A program made the translations under genes and the position numbers. A DNA stretch of 64,000 bases from Prorocentrum cordatum (lineage: Eukaryota; Sar; Dinophyceae; Prorocentrales; Prorocentraceae). How positions within the stretch are numbered: position 1 is the stretch's first letter; every line of letters begins with the position of its first letter. The stretch lies in the NCBI GenBank assembly GCA_963575745.1, contig CAUYUJ010017654.1, forward strand, positions 30,001 through 94,000. Direction: 5' to 3'. Shown piece by piece: positions 20,361 through 30,419 of the stretch. The notes beneath the pieces were generated by a model. It saw only the letters and a program-made list of their open reading frames with translations. It was not told the origin of the DNA and did no database searches.

Positions 20361-23300
20361 AACTCGAGCTGTAGGGCAGCTACAGAGCTGGTAAGCACAT
20401 CTATCGCATTCAGAATGATTAGGCGCATTCGCCTGTTGAATCCAAGGGTCTGAAGTCGGTCTGTGAGCCGAGCTAGGTGCGCAATCCTATTCGTATTATT
20501 CGAGTCATCTTGACAGAAACTCTCGGTTTTCTGTACTTAACTCGAGCTGTGAGACAGCTACAGAGCTGATATTTACAGAATCTGATTCAGAATCGTCAGT
20601 TGCGTTTGTCTGTCGAATCCAGAGCTCTGAACTCAATCTTCTGCCGATTTAGAATCGCGAAATTATTAGTATTGGTCGAGTGATCTTGAGAAGTGCTCTC
20701 GGTTTTCTTACATAACTTGCGCCAAGAGGGGGCTACAGTGCTTGTTGTCATACGAATCGATTTAAAGAGATCATGCGCGTCCGTCTGTCGAATCGAGAGC
20801 TCGGAACTCGGTCTGCTGCTCGAACTAGGTTCGCGAATCTATTGTATTGTTCGAGTCATCCTGAGTGATGCTGTCGGTTTTCTGCACTGATCTCGGGCTG
20901 TAGGGGGGCTGCGGGGCTGGTAATGACAGGAGTCGATTCGCAGACATCAGACGCGTCCGCTTGTCACATTCAGAGGTCAAAAAATATTGACTATGAGTCA
21001 GAATGTTGGTAGGTGCTGTCGATTTTCTCAACTTAAGTCGAGCTTGGAAGCTCTACGAGTTCCCCGGCGGCAACCAAGGTTGACGGTTTACCGCCGGCGC
21101 CCAGTTCCGGAGCGCTGGAGAGCTAGTTGGCAAGAAAAATCTCGACGGACCTTTTGCTGACTTTTGGTCGGTTGAAAATTTTGTTCTCGAAATTTGACCA
21201 TTCGTTAGAGCTCTAGTATTTTGTCCCATGATATTCGATCTTATTCCCGCTCGCCATCTTGATCTCAGCTCGATCGGGTAACTTTGAAGGCCAAAAAGCA
21301 GGCAGGCGGGAACGGCCGTTTCGAGTCATCTTGACACGCGCTCTCGGTATTCTGTACATAACTCGAGCTGTAGGGCAGCTACAGAGCTGGTAAGCACAGC
21401 TATCGCACTCAGAATCATCACGCGCGTTCGCCTGTTGAATCCAGAGGTCTGAACTCGGTCTGCTAGCCGAGCTAGGGTCGCAAACCTATTTGTATTATTC
21501 GAGTCATCTTGATAGACGCTCTCGGTTTTCTGTACATAACTCGAGCTGTAGGGTTGCTACAGAGCTGGTAAGCACATCTATCGCATTCAGAATAATTAGG
21601 CGCGTTCGCCTGTTGAATCCAGAGGTCTGAACTCGGTCTGCTAGCCGAGCTAGGGTCGCAAACCTATTTGTATTATTCGAGTTATCTTGGTAGACGCTCT
21701 CGGTTTTCTGTACTTAACTCGAGCTCTAGGGCAGCTACAGAGTCGGTAAGCACAGGCATCGCATCCAGAATTATCACGCGCGTTCGCCTGTTGAATCCAG
21801 AGGTCTGAACTCGGTCTGCTAGCCGAGCTAGGTTCGCAAACCTATTTGTATTATTTGAGTCATCTTGATAGACGCTCTCGTTTTTTTCTGTACTTCTCTC
21901 GAGCTGTAGGGCAGCTACAGGGCTCATTGTGACAGACATCGATGGGAAATCATCAGTCGCGTTCGTTCATTGAACCGAGAGCTCTGAACTCGGCCTGCTG
22001 CCCGAGCTAGGTTCTCGAAACTATTGTATTGTCCGAATGATCTTGAGGCGTGCTCTCAATTTTCTGCACTCAATTCGTGCTGGGGGAGGGCTACAGTGCT
22101 GCCGGTCACATATATAGATTTGCACACATCAGGCGCGTCTTTCGGTCGATTCCAGAGTTCGGAACTCGGTCTGCTCCTCGAACTAGGTTCGCAAAACTAT
22201 TATATTACTCGAGTCGATACTGTCGGTTTTCTGCACTTAAATCGGGCTGCAGGGGGGCTTCAAGGCTGGGAATCACAGGAGTGGATTCGCAGACATCAGA
22301 CGCGCCCGCCTGTCGCATTCAGAGGTCTGAACTCGGTTTGATACTCGAACTGGGTTGCGAAACTAGTTGTTTTTTTGTTAGCGTAATCTTGAGAGGTCTG
22401 AAATCGCTTGGACATAAAAGATAGTCGTTCTTTGCAGTTTTTCCCCACAATATATATTGTCAGGAAGCTCTACGAGTCCCCCGGCGGTAAGGAAGGTTGA
22501 CGGTTTACCGCCGGCGCCCAGTTCCGGAGCGCTGGAGAGCTAGTTGGCAAGAAAAATCTCGACGGACCTTTTGCTGACTTTTGGTCGGTTGAAAATTTTG
22601 TTCTCGAAATTTGACCATTCGTTAGAGCTCTAGTATTTTTTCCCATGATATTCGATCTTATTCCCGCTCGCCATCTTGATCTCAGCTCGATCGGGTAACT
22701 TTGAAGGCCAAAAAGCAGGCAGGCGGGAACGGCCGTTTCGAGTCATCTTGATACGCGCTGTCGGTATTTTGTACTTAACTCGAGCTGTAGAGCAGCTACA
22801 GAGCTGGTAAGCACAGCTATCGCACTCAGAATTATCACGCGCGTTCGCCTGTTGAATCCAGAGGTCTGAACTCGGTCTGCTAGCCGAGCTAGGTCCGCAA
22901 ACCTATTCGTATTATTCGAGTCATCTTGATAGACGCTCTCGGTTTTCTGTACATAACTCGAGCTGTAGGGCAGCTACAGGGCTCATTGTGACAGACATCG
23001 ATGGGAAATCATCAGTCGCGTTCGTCTATTGAACCGAGAGCTCTGAACTCGGCCTGCTGCCCGAGCAAGGTTCGCGAAACTATTCGTATTGTTCGAGCGA
23101 TCTTGAGACGTGCTCTGGATTTTCTGCACTCAACTCGTGCTGGGAGAGGGCTACAGTGCTGCGGGTCACATATACCGATTTGCACACATCAGGCGCGTCT
23201 TTCGGTCGATTCCAGAGCTCGGAACTCGGTCTGCTGCTCGAACTAGGCTCGCAAAACTATTATATTATTTGAGTCGATATTGTCGGTTTTCTGCACTTAA

Positions 23301-25644
23301 CTCGGGCTGTAGAGGGGCTTCAGGGCTGGGAATCGTATCAGTGAATTCGCAGGCATCAGACGCGCCCGCCTGTCGCATTCAGAGGTCTGAACTCGGTTTG
23401 ATACTCGAACTGGGTTGCGAAACTGTTTGTTTTTGTTGTTAGCGTTATCTTGAGAAATCGGAAATCGCTTGGGTCTGAAAGATAGTCGTTCTTTAGAGTT
23501 TTTTCCCACGGTATACATTCTCAGGAAGCTCTACGAGTCCCCCGGCGGTAAGAAAGGTTGACGGTTTACCGCCGGCGCCCAGGTTAGAAAATATATTGCA
23601 GAGAACGAATAGTTTTTCAGCCCAAGCGATTTCAGACCTCTGATGCTTCTGGATTGTCTTATGTACGAGCTCTGTAGCTCTGCTACAGCCCGAGTTACGT
23701 GCGCTAATCAACAGCACTCTCAAGATAACTCAAACAAAACTAATAGTTTCTTTCGCCCAGCTCGAGTATCAGACCGAGTTCAGGCCTCTGAATGCGACAG
23801 GCGAACGCGTCTGATGTCTGCAAATCGATTCCTGTGATTACCAGCCATGCAGCTCCCCTACAGCCCGAGTTAAGTCCAGAAAATGGATAGCATCTTTCAG
23901 GATGACTCGAACAATACGAAAAGGTTCGCGGACCGAGTTCAGGCAGCAGGCCGATTTCTGGCTTCCACAGGCGGATGCGCCTGATGTCTTCAAATCGATT
24001 GCTGTCCCGAGCAGCACTGTAGCCCCCTACAGCCCGAGTTAAGTTTAGAAAGCGACAGTATCTCTTGAGATGATTCGAACAATACGAATAGCACCTCGTA
24101 GAGCTCTTCGGCGTCGATGAGCTAGAGGAATTCCGGCGCGGGGTGGAGCTAGTTGGCCCACCCGGCCGAGGCGGACAATGTGACAACTTTTGGGTGATTT
24201 TGCGATTTTTTGAAAGATATTTGACCATTTATTTTGATAAAGCAGATTTTTCGCACCTGTAATGGATTAAGACGCGTCTGCCAGTAACATTTTCAGGTCC
24301 GTAGGTGCAGTATTTCTACCAAAACACTTGGAGCAACCCACTATACATAAAAACAGAAAAACGTGATTTTTCTATTTTTCTGTCTCGCACTCCAGAAGTT
24401 TACTGCCTACGTTCTGGGGAGCGCTATGTGAGAAGCGAGCTCTACGAGGGTCCCGGCGGTAACCTTGTTGACGGTTTACCGCCGGTTCCCAGTTTCGCGA
24501 TTCTAGCTCGGGCAGCAGCGCGAGTTGAGAGCTTTCGATTCAAAAGACAAAGGCGCCTGATGCTTCCGAATCAATTTCTGTGACTATCAGCTCTGTAGCT
24601 GCCCTACAACTCGAGTTAAGCACAAAATATCTCGTAGAGCTTCCCTTAGCTAGTTATAGCTGGAAGCTCAGAGTGATTCCAGCGCGCTGGAGAGCTAGTT
24701 GGCTCGAAAAAAAAAACTCTGATCTTTTCACAACTTTTGGTCGGTTGAAAATTTGGTTCTCGAAATTCAACAATTCGTTTGTGCTCTAGTATTTCTTCCC
24801 GTGATATTCGATCTGATTCCCGCCTGTCATCTTGATCTCAGCTCGATCGGGTAACTTTGGAGGCCAAAAAGCACACTGGCGGGATCGGCCGTTTCGAGTC
24901 ATCTTGATACGCGTTGTCGGTATTTTGTACTTAACTCGAGCTGTAGGACAGCTACAGAGCTGGTAAGCACAGCTATCGCACTCAGAATCAGCAGGCGCGT
25001 TCGCCTGTTGAATCCATAGGTCTGAACTCGGTCTGCTAGCCGAGCTAGGCCCGCAAACCTATTCGTATTATTCGAGTGACCTTGATACACGTCGGTATTT
25101 TCTACTGAAGTCGAGCTGTAGGGCAGCTACAGTGCTGGTAAGCACACCTATCGCACTCAGAATCATCAGGCGCGTTCGCCTCTTGACTCCAGAGGTCTGA
25201 ACTCGGTCTGTTTAGGTCCGCAAATCCATTCGTACTATTCGAGTGAACTTGATACGCGCTGTCGGTATTGCTACTTAACTCGAGCTGTAGGGCTGCTACA
25301 GTGCTGGTAAGCACAGCTATCGCACTCAGAATCATCAGGCGCGTTCGCCTGTTAAATCCATAGGTCTGAACTCGGTCTGCTAGCCGAGCTAGGTCCGCAA
25401 ACCTATTCGTATTATTCGAGTCAACTTGATACGCGTGTTGGGTATTTTGTACTTAATTCGAGCTGCAGGGCAGCTACAGTGCTGGTAAGCACACCTATCG
25501 CACTCAGAATCATCAGGCGCGTTCGCCTCTTAACTCCAGAGGTCTGAACTCGGTCTGCTAGCCGAGCTAGGTCTGCAAATCTATTCGTATTATTCGAGTC
25601 ATCTTCTCAAATGCTCTCGGTATTTTCTGTACTTAACTCGAGCT
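20361..25644. repeat. Non-coding repeat field, ~180-bp unit and ~290-bp unit
   Basis: No gene supported. Main unit of about 170-180 bp: AACTCGAGCTGTAGGGCAGC, TACAGAGCTGGTAAGCAC, TCAG(G/T)CGCGTTCGCCTGTTG, GGTCTGAACTCGGTCTGC, CTATTCGTATTATTCGAGTC, with starts near 20363, 20543, 21360, 21540, 21716, 21900, 22777, 22957, 24935, 25112, 25277 and 25456. Inverted copies lie at about 23640-24090 and 24530-24620. A second unit of about 290 bp (GTTGACGGTTTACCGCCGG to GGCAGGCGGGAACGGCCG) recurs at about 21045-21340, 22465-22755 and, partly, 24640-24905. Each ~180-bp unit has a CTGTAG...CTACAG stem. Confidence 0.75.
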
Positions 25645-26972
25645 GGGTCCTCTGACCTGAGCGCGGGGTTGGTGACGCCCCTGCAGTCCAGGAGCGGCCG
25701 CTGAGGGACTGGCAGCTCAGGCAGGATTTCCATGAGCTGCGCGAGAGTCCTGGGGGCTTGCTCGGCCACGGGGGCGGCTGCGCCCGAGGCGCTGGACCCA
25801 GGGAGGTTTGCCGCTCCTGTCTTGGTGAAGCGATCTGGGGCCTTGGCGTCAGCGCCCATCCAGGGAAGGGTGCTAAGAATGTCCACTGGCGCATTCTCTA
25901 CTATCTGGCTGTTGAGCGTTGGCAGGACAGGGGCCTCAGCTGGATACAGTGCCCTGTAATCTCTCCCGATGATGTGGTCTAGAGTCGCGGGTCCGATGTT
26001 CCAGATGGGGACCAGACACCGCCGGCAGCACCAAGTGGCGTTCCAGTCGCGCTCCCACCAGGATGTGGCTCGCCGCTCGATGGGAGGCAGCCCAGCTTGC
26101 TCGGGCACACCCACTCCTTGCTTTGGCTTCCATATGAAGCAGCCCAGGGGAGGTGCTCCAGTATTCCAGACTAGGAGCGGTGCCCCTGGGGGGCATGTGT
26201 CGCACCGAGCAGAGTAGATTTTGTTTTCCGCAGCTTTGAGGCCGAACCGCTCATCCCTGACCCGGAGGATGGGAATAGTGGTATTGGCGCGCTTAGGGAT
26301 CTGTATGCCCGTCGGCGTCATGATGAGATCCGCCAGCGTCCTCGTGTCCGATTGGGGGCTGCATCCGAAGCCAAGTGGGAGATGACCCAAGGAGGGGAGG
26401 GCATCCGCCTTCTTGCCACTTGCGCCACCGGTCCTCCGATGTTCGTACTCCTTGACTTTATCCGCGACTGTTGCACCTGTTGGTGCTGGGATGCCCTTTT
26501 CCTCCAGGTGTCGGATCCAGCAGGTCTCGCAGTGCCACCCCATGTTTGTACCATCGAGGTAGGCCTGGGGCCGGTTCTGCGCTATCATCAGGCGTGTATC
26601 GTCTGAGATCCATGTGCCGTCTGTGGAGCGTAGCTGGTCCTTGCCGCCTCTGTCGCACTTGAACCTGCCATGCTTCTGCTCAGCCAACAGCCTGTCGTCG
26701 GGGATGTGTGGAGGGTCCTGCTTGGTACCTGGAGCAGGGGCGGACGGCATGGGGGCGTTCAGATCGGTGTTGGAAAGCGCGAATCCGCCGCCGATGTAGG
26801 CGAGCCCAGCACCCCGGTCGTCGTCGCCCAGGGAGGCGTCTGAGCCCGCGAGCGCGATGTGAAGTGCGCACACGGAGCAGTGGTGCGTACCCAGGGGGGC
26901 CAGGGAGGCGGCTGGGACGATCTTCTCGAGGACGAGCATCGGGGCCTTCAGCTGAAAGTCTTGTCTGTCCAT
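25599..26972 (-). CDS. Cys-rich C-terminal protein of the giant element
   Basis: 457 codons, ATG 26972 one base after the TGA of the upstream frame (TGAAATG), an arrangement that suits re-initiation. Four CxxC-type groups are visible: HHCSVCALH, HCETCWIRH, ARCDTCPPG and WCCRRCLVP, so it probably binds zinc. The WxCETC...H group resembles the matrin-type finger encoded at 31377-31436. No enzyme motif recognised. The last ~15 codons run past the element end into flanking satellite (from about 25644), so the natural C-terminus is either lost or is the point where cDNA synthesis began. Confidence 0.62.
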   Translation of the reverse strand: MDRQDFQLKAPMLVLEKIVPAASLAPLGTHHCSVCALHIALAGSDASLGDDDRGAGLAYIGGGFALSNTDLNAPMPSAPAPGTKQDPPHIPDDRLLAEQKHGRFKCDRGGKDQLRSTDGTWISDDTRLMIAQNRPQAYLDGTNMGWHCETCWIRHLEEKGIPAPTGATVADKVKEYEHRRTGGASGKKADALPSLGHLPLGFGCSPQSDTRTLADLIMTPTGIQIPKRANTTIPILRVRDERFGLKAAENKIYSARCDTCPPGAPLLVWNTGAPPLGCFIWKPKQGVGVPEQAGLPPIERRATSWWERDWNATWCCRRCLVPIWNIGPATLDHIIGRDYRALYPAEAPVLPTLNSQIVENAPVDILSTLPWMGADAKAPDRFTKTGAANLPGSSASGAAAPVAEQAPRTLAQLMEILPELPVPQRPLLDCRGVTNPALRSEDPARVKYRKYREHLRR

Positions 26973-26973
26973 T

Positions 26974-28722
26974 TCACTCCAGGTCTGCGGGCAGCCAGCT
27001 GCCCCGTGCGTCGGGGTGGTGGTGTGCCACCGCTACGAGCTTGGAGATGTGGGGCAGGATTGCCTCGATGCGGCCGTGGAGATCGGCCAGATCGTCCAGC
27101 GTGTGTCCCCAGGTGCTCGCGAAGTCCTGCCGGAACCCTCGATGCGCTTCCTGCCATGGGACACAGAAGCCCAAGATGGCTTCAATCACGTCCCCAGCCT
27201 GCTCGGCGTGAGGGATAGGCCACAAGAACACGCGCGGCTCGCGGAGCATTAACATCACGACCACCAAGAGCGACCGGGTCTTGCAAGACTCCATGGGGAG
27301 GCCATCTGTGTCCTTGATCTCCTCCCGGAATTGGACCCAGGTTGGATCGACGGAGGCGCCGCCAAGGGTCTCTTGCAGGCCAACCATCCCAGGGTGCTTC
27401 CTGTGTCTGCAGCACAACGTTGCTGCGCTCCACGCCTGGGGAACCTGCCGAAAAAGCCCCTTGGGAGTGCACTGGCGCCGACTGCAGAGCGTTGCACGTC
27501 GGCCCCTGACGCGCGGCACCGGGGGGAGGGGGTCATGGCACGCTGCGCGGCCTGCGTCCTCCCAGGGAGTGCTAAGGCCGAGTGACCACACTATGGCTGC
27601 CCAGAGCATGTTGTAGACCAGATTGGTCGCTTCTAAACCCAGGGACATGTCGAACAGGAAGCCCAGGTGCGACCAAGCCTTCCGGTCGAGTCTGCCAGGC
27701 TGCCGCGGTGTCTCTGACAGCGAGAACTCGTGCGGGTGGAGCCCCGCCACCAGGTAGATAAGCACGTTGAAGGCAGGCGTCGGGAGGATCTCGTTTAAGC
27801 CGACAGAGATGAGCTTGCCCAGTGAGTCCCAATCGAAGTCATCGGCCAGCGGGGTGTTGTAGCGATCGGCGACGCTGTTCGCCTGAGCGTCGCGGGCTGT
27901 CCTCCTGGCCGCATCGAGCTCATTGCGCCCGTCCTCGCCCTTCTCGTCACAGCTCCAGGCGACGGGGGATGGTGCCCAGGTGGCGAGGTCGGGCAGTGGG
28001 TCAAAGCTTTCGTCTATGACCAGAGATCGCCTGTGGCCGGCAGGTCCGTCGCCCCCAAACCGGATCCAGAGGCGGGTCAAGCGTCCATATTCGGGAAGCA
28101 CACGTAGCTGGGACCACGTGGCATTGGCGAACGTGCGCCCGTCTCCCAACATCATGATGTTCCGCTTGGCCCTCGTGATTGCCACGTTCAGCCGCTTGGC
28201 GTCATCGACAAAGCCCCAATTGTGCTTCCCGTTGCTCCTGGTGGTCAGCACAATCACGATGTCTGCCTCTCCACCCTGGCTGGAGTCGATGGTAGTGAGC
28301 TTGAGGGCCCCACTTTTCATGTGCTTGCCCGCAATCTGCCTGAGACCAGGGAAGGCTGTGCCGATGGCTGTGTGGGCGTTACGATCCTCCCGAAAGACGG
28401 TTTCCCAGCGGTATTTGTCCACCTCATGCTCTTGGGAGTCTGCTCCAGGGCGGGGGATGTCTTGCCCGCCACGACCGCCGCTGCCTTTTCCCTTGCCAGA
28501 TTTCCCTTTCTTGCCACTCTTCGAGTTCCGAAGGGCGCCGCTGAGGTGGCGCGGGCCTTGTGGCCAGCCGTCCATGAGGATGGCCGTCTGGAGCTGGTAG
28601 CCAACGACGATTCTGACGGTGGTGCCTCTTTCGAGCTCGGGCAGGAGTGCCCGCGCGATGTCCACGGCCTGCGCTGCCTCGGTGAGGTTGGCGTAGCCTG
28701 GCTGGAGGCCTGACGAAACCTC
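26974..28722 (-). CDS. UPF1-like helicase, C-terminal half plus extension
   Basis: Continues in frame after an in-frame TAG (28723-28725). RecA2-type blocks of a UPF1-like superfamily 1 helicase: a Gln-containing VVGYQLQTAIL segment, motif V TIDSSQGGEADIVIV (about 28250-28292) and motif VI RLNVAITRAKRNIMMLGD (about 28145-28198) with the arginine finger. These residues contact nucleic acid and ATP in this family. About 370 residues of unrecognised sequence follow, ending in TGA one base before the next ATG. Between RecA2 blocks lies a basic Lys/Gly-rich insert (near 28470-28520). Sense continuity with the N-terminal half is clear despite the stop. Confidence 0.82.
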   Translation of the reverse strand, partial: EVSSGLQPGYANLTEAAQAVDIARALLPELERGTTVRIVVGYQLQTAILMDGWPQGPRHLSGALRNSKSGKKGKSGKGKGSGGRGGQDIPRPGADSQEHEVDKYRWETVFREDRNAHTAIGTAFPGLRQIAGKHMKSGALKLTTIDSSQGGEADIVIVLTTRSNGKHNWGFVDDAKRLNVAITRAKRNIMMLGDGRTFANATWSQLRVLPEYGRLTRLWIRFGGDGPAGHRRSLVIDESFDPLPDLATWAPSPVAWSCDEKGEDGRNELDAARRTARDAQANSVADRYNTPLADDFDWDSLGKLISVGLNEILPTPAFNVLIYLVAGLHPHEFSLSETPRQPGRLDRKAWSHLGFLFDMSLGLEATNLVYNMLWAAIVWSLGLSTPWEDAGRAACHDPLPPVPRVRGRRATLCSRRQCTPKGLFRQVPQAWSAATLCCRHRKHPGMVGLQETLGGASVDPTWVQFREEIKDTDGLPMESCKTRSLLVVVMLMLREPRVFLWPIPHAEQAGDVIEAILGFCVPWQEAHRGFRQDFASTWGHTLDDLADLHGRIEAILPHISKLVAVAHHHPDARGSWLPADLE

Positions 28723-29135
28723 CTACGAGGGTGTGTCGACTAGCAGGAAGCGGTGCTTGTCGCCGTTCTGTGGAGGGTCCAACTGCCTGAAGGTCGCGCT
28801 GAGGTCGGCCTCGTTGGAACTGGTGAGCTTGGCGAGTTCCGTCAGGCGACCAGGTTCCCAGGGTGTGATGTCTCTCCATGGGATGCCTTGAACTATAGGC
28901 CTGTCTCTGAGCGGGTCCATGATGCCGCTCGTCATACCCTTGCCGTAGCAGGCTGCGTTCGGAAAGGCGAGCAGCTGCGGATGCATGCGGTAGCAAATCG
29001 ACAGGTGGACCACAGCCGTGTCCTGGCCGCGGAGTGCGTGAAGCATCCTGTCAAATATGCTGACACAGAGTCCCAGGTCGTTGGCAAGCTTTGAGAGAAC
29101 CGTAGGGGCAACTGGTTCGGGTCGCCCACCAGTAC
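28723..29135 (-). CDS. UPF1-like helicase, middle part (shifted frame)
   Basis: This frame takes over from the N-terminal half at a CCCC run near 29106-29112 right after GDPNQLP. It reads APTVLSKLANDLGLCVSIFD and then CYRMHPQLLAFPN (about 28955-28993), which is the YRMHP motif IV of UPF1-like helicases. It ends at an in-frame TAG (28723-28725) in the linker to the next block. A single missing C in the run would explain the frame change, so this is either a real 1-base deletion, a sequencing indel, or a shift site. Confidence 0.82.
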
Positions 29136-30419
29136 CTGGGCTCCGCCGCTGTTGATCACGTTCACCATAGACATGAGCGCATGCAGCTCCGTGGCCTGTC
29201 CGGCTTCGTCGATTACCAGGAGGACAATGTGCGGGCCGTCTTTCTGTCCGAGGGCTTCGGCTGCCCCGTGTGTGGACATGATCACCCTGGCACCCCGGAG
29301 CAGGTTGGCCTTGAAGGGCTTGAAGTCCGAGCTCTTGTCCCCATCCTGACAAGGGAATTCGCCGTGGGCGTTCTTGTAGTGGCCCTCTGGTGTCAGGTCC
29401 ACAAGCTCCTCGTTGACGCGCTCCTTCCTGGCCAGGCGCGCGAATTTCCCAGGGAAGCCCGTGTCGGGATCGAGACGGAGCTGCTGATGTGCTTCGGACA
29501 TTGCCAGGGCGGGCTGGTCTACCGCCGTGTTCGAACCGGCTGCCAGCGCGACTGCTTGGCCCAGACGTAGGCAGCATCCCCACATGTCCAGGCAGGCGAC
29601 GGAAAAGGTGGTCTTGCTTGTCCCGGGGGGTCCGTGCACCAGTACGGCATGGTGACGTAGGGTGGCCTGCAGGGCTCTGATCGCGTCGTTGTTTGGCTTG
29701 TGCTTGTCCACCCTTTCGCTAAAGGTCGTCTGACTAGGTGTGGTGCGCACCCTCTGGAAAACCGACCCCGTCGAGTCCGAGAGCTCGTCGTCCGAGAACG
29801 CCGTCAAACCCAAGGGAAGCGGCGGTACCTGCTGTAAAAGGCCACATCGGACAGCCTGGGTGAGGTCAGCATCGGGGACGTCCATCTCCAGGGTAGCGGC
29901 GGCTCTGGCCCGCAGGTTCGAGCCGACTGTGCTGGTACGCCGTAGGTCGTTGGCCGCGAGTCGGTCGGCCCGGGGAGCGTGCAAGAAGGCCGAGAGGAAC
30001 GTCGAGAGGGGACAGTGCGCGGGCGAACAGATCCGCCGCGTTCTGCCGGAGGTAGTAGATCTGGTCGAGAGCCCAACACTGGCGCCAGTACTGGGTGTCG
30101 GAGGGTGCCTCGTCCACTCGGTACCAGGGAACGTCCTCACTTGGGGGTCGTCCCGCCTTGGTTTCATCTCCATGGAATGGCCCCCGCTTCCCGCTGTTGT
30201 ACTGCACGATGCATCTGTCCGAGGGGTACCTGGTGGCCGGGTTGATGCCGAGCACTTTTGCGTCTCTTGGGTGGATGGCGCCGCCCAGGGAGGGTGGCCA
30301 CCAGATCGTGACGTCCGCAATATTGTCAACTGTGTCGGCCGGTGACGGACATGTACAGATCCTTGCTTTCTTTGTCTCCCTCCTGGGTTCTGGATGCCAC
30401 CCTGTACTCGGAGGGCCAC
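28932..30419 (-). CDS. UPF1-like superfamily 1 helicase, N-terminal half
   Basis: Meaningful down to about 29107. Motif Q-like NNDAIRALQATL is followed by Walker A GPPGTSKTT (about 29608-29634), GSNTAVDQ (Ia), Walker B DEAGQATE (about 29188-29214) and motif III GDPNQLP (about 29106-29126). These are diagnostic of the UPF1/senataxin branch of 5'-3' RNA/DNA helicases and not of Pif1 or viral SF1 types. The first ~150 codons overlap another frame and probably do not all belong here. Lying 3' of a LINE RT on the same strand, it could unwind template RNA or the RNA:DNA hybrid, or remodel decay complexes. That role is inference. Confidence 0.85.
   Translation of the reverse strand: MALRVQGGIQNPGGRQRKQGSVHVRHRPTQLTILRTSRSGGHPPWAAPSTQETQKCSASTRPPGTPRTDASCSTTAGSGGHSMEMKPRRDDPQVRTFPGTEWTRHPPTPSTGASVGLSTRSTTSGRTRRICSPAHCPLSTFLSAFLHAPRADRLAANDLRRTSTVGSNLRARAAATLEMDVPDADLTQAVRCGLLQQVPPLPLGLTAFSDDELSDSTGSVFQRVRTTPSQTTFSERVDKHKPNNDAIRALQATLRHHAVLVHGPPGTSKTTFSVACLDMWGCCLRLGQAVALAAGSNTAVDQPALAMSEAHQQLRLDPDTGFPGKFARLARKERVNEELVDLTPEGHYKNAHGEFPCQDGDKSSDFKPFKANLLRGARVIMSTHGAAEALGQKDGPHIVLLVIDEAGQATELHALMSMVNVINSGGAQVLVGDPNQLPLRFSQSLPTTWDSVSAYLTGCFTHSAARTRLWSTCRFATACIRSCSPFRTQPATARV

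Noticed and set aside
26974-30419. Helitron or DNA-virus helicase
   Set aside because: Motifs are UPF1-like (DEAGQATE, YRMHP, TIDSSQGGEAD) and not Pif1. No HUH/Rep nuclease is present, and an RT lies upstream on the same strand.
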